Source: Methanosaeta sp. NSP1 (GTDB taxonomy: Archaea > Halobacteriota > Methanosarcinia > Methanotrichales > Methanotrichaceae). From it: a DNA stretch of 7,460 nucleotides. Positions 6,732 to 7,460 of the stretch are shown one piece after another. The stretch covers positions 1 to 7,460 of the forward strand of contig NOLC01000083.1 of assembly GCA_002256595.1 (NCBI GenBank). Direction: 5' to 3'. The notes under the pieces were generated by a model. That model searched no databases, had not been told where the DNA came from, and worked only from the letters and a program-made list of their open reading frames with translations. Made by a program: the position numbers and the translations under genes. Position 1 is the first letter of the stretch, and each line of letters opens with the position of its first letter.

Positions 6732-7289
6732 ATGATATCAAGGAATATAATTTGCATACTCTTCATATCGCTGGTGCTGGCTTCCAGCATCGGTTGCCTG
6801 GCAAGAGACTCAGCAGGAACGCCAGAGGCAAATTCGGCCATACCAAGAGAGAATCTGCCCCAGGGCTTCAAGTTGCTGGCAGTTCTACCTGAGATGGACA
6901 GCAGCGTTAATATGACTGACTATATCGAAGATTTCTATGGAGATTTGGATATAGGTCCGGCCAATGTCTCGGTGGGCATCTATCAATGGGGCGAGCTAGG
7001 GGATTCCTATGATGCCAAGGTAACTCTTATCCAGCTCGCTGATGAAGAGGCTGCCAATAATGCCGTCTCCAACTTCAAATCCCAATATGACGACATGGTG
7101 GCCCGTGGCCTGCCTATATTCAGCAACGCCACGATCAACGGCCATGAGAGCTTGCAGATCAAAGATCTGCGGGGAGACAACAGCATCAGGTATCTATTTC
7201 TCTGGAACACGAATAGCCAGGTGACTCTGGTTGAGGGCAACGATAACCGCAATCAGAGCCTGGAGCTGGCTGAGGCTACTGGACTCTAA
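6732..7289 (+). CDS. Small secreted lipoprotein, function unknown
   Basis: From ATG 6732 the protein has 185 residues. It begins [22 protein letters not shown]: a short basic start, a hydrophobic core and an SIGC lipobox with Cys22, so it is probably exported and lipid-anchored outside the cell membrane. The longer frame from 6636 would place 32 unrelated residues before this signal and is rejected. The mature part has [29 protein letters not shown] and later [13 protein letters not shown] and VTLVEGN, suggesting an alternating beta/alpha soluble domain. It resembles small hypothetical lipoproteins I associate with Methanothrix-type archaea, but I cannot name a domain or function. It is divergent from ribBA and ends before a non-coding gap; its TGL* end looks natural rather than truncated. 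Confidence 0.72.
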   Translation: MISRNIICILFISLVLASSIGCLARDSAGTPEANSAIPRENLPQGFKLLAVLPEMDSSVNMTDYIEDFYGDLDIGPANVSVGIYQWGELGDSYDAKVTLIQLADEEAANNAVSNFKSQYDDMVARGLPIFSNATINGHESLQIKDLRGDNSIRYLFLWNTNSQVTLVEGNDNRNQSLELAEATGL

Positions 7290-7325
7290 TCAGCAGCTTT
7301 AAACCGTCTACTGCCAAATTGCCCC

Positions 7326-7378
7326 GATGAAAAAAAACCAAAATCATCCCGATAGGCCGGGAGCGCTGTGCCTCCCGG
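7326..7378 (-). terminator. Hairpin plus T-rich tract, possible terminator on the minus strand
   Basis: CCGGGAG at 7357-7363 pairs perfectly with CTCCCGG at 7372-7378 around an 8-nt loop. Reading the minus strand, it is followed about 15 bases later by a T-rich run (positions 7343-7330, TTTTGG then eight Ts). Archaeal termination depends mainly on such T tracts. A weaker GATGA/TCATC pairing (7326-7330 with 7344-7348) encloses the tract. The element lies just downstream of the ribB-like remnant and opposite the end of the lipoprotein gene. For the plus-strand gene only the hairpin, without a T run, is available. Confidence 0.4.
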
Positions 7379-7384
7379 TAAATC

Positions 7385-7460
7385 TTACAGCTTGGAAAGC
7401 CTGGCCGTGCTGCCGTCTTCTTCATGATCGGAGATAACGCCGGCCGGGCGAGAAGAGATT
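7385..7460 (-). pseudogene. Decayed RibB-domain fragment (extends past the right edge)
   Basis: The minus-strand frame entering from the right edge reads ISSRPAGVISDHEEDGSTARLSKL and stops at TAA (7387-7385). It lines up with residues 155-178 of the neighbouring RibBA ([22 protein letters not shown]). In DNA, the stretch AGCCTGGCC-TGCTGCCGTC is nearly identical in both. Small gaps totalling three bases occur in the EIMNED region, and the frame ends about 20 residues before a complete RibB domain would. Weaker similarity to ribBA seems to continue past the stop to about 7365. I infer a degenerate second ribB or ribBA copy; its upstream extent is not visible. Confidence 0.6.

Noticed and set aside
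1..7460. CRISPR array, insertion sequence, tRNA or rRNA gene
   Set aside because: No regularly spaced repeats, transposase motifs, terminal repeat pairs, cloverleaf-like segments or rRNA-like stretches were recognised by eye on either strand.

Overview
The window reads as an archaeal chromosome segment, most likely from a methanogen related to Methanothrix/Methanosaeta (Methanosarcinales). Supporting features are the archaeal-type valyl-tRNA synthetase with a short beta-like tail, the archaeal/eukaryotic rRNA-modifying enzyme Tsr3, an archaeal presenilin-like A22 protease, a CYTH (CyaB-like) phosphatase, TATA-like AT boxes upstream of genes, frequent AGG/AGA/ATA codons, and a small lipoprotein of a type I associate with this lineage. 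The lineage assignment is an inference from protein character, not a database result.

Layout. Positions 1-391 (minus) hold the start of an AcuC-like histone-deacetylase-family gene and, just upstream of it, a 65-residue zinc-ribbon protein. Positions 446-4271 (minus) form a tightly coupled operon in the order valS, CYTH, A22 protease; adjacent genes overlap by 4 nt (ATGA) and 1 nt (TGATG). All three genes are broken. ValS has two frame breaks, CYTH one and the protease one. In three of the four cases the flanking protein segments suggest that about 10-25 residues have been lost, not just one base. Divergent from valS lie tsr3 (4350-4841) and an Hsp20 small heat-shock protein (4881-5381), both plus strand. 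Hsp20 meets ribBA (5382-6590, minus) tail to tail with no base between the stop codons. Divergent from ribBA is a small lipoprotein gene (6732-7289, plus). The shared ribBA/lipoprotein promoter carries a perfect 9-bp inverted repeat around an AT-rich core. The right edge (7385-7460, minus) holds a decayed fragment resembling the RibB domain of the neighbouring ribBA.

Functions. The window combines translation (valS, tsr3), proteostasis (hsp20, membrane protease), flavin precursor synthesis (ribBA) and probable lysine deacetylation. No mobile element, CRISPR array, tRNA or rRNA was recognised. The points most worth a second look are the four lesions within about 2.4 kb of the valS operon, the ribB remnant beside an intact bacterial-style ribBA fusion, and the palindromic ribBA promoter.
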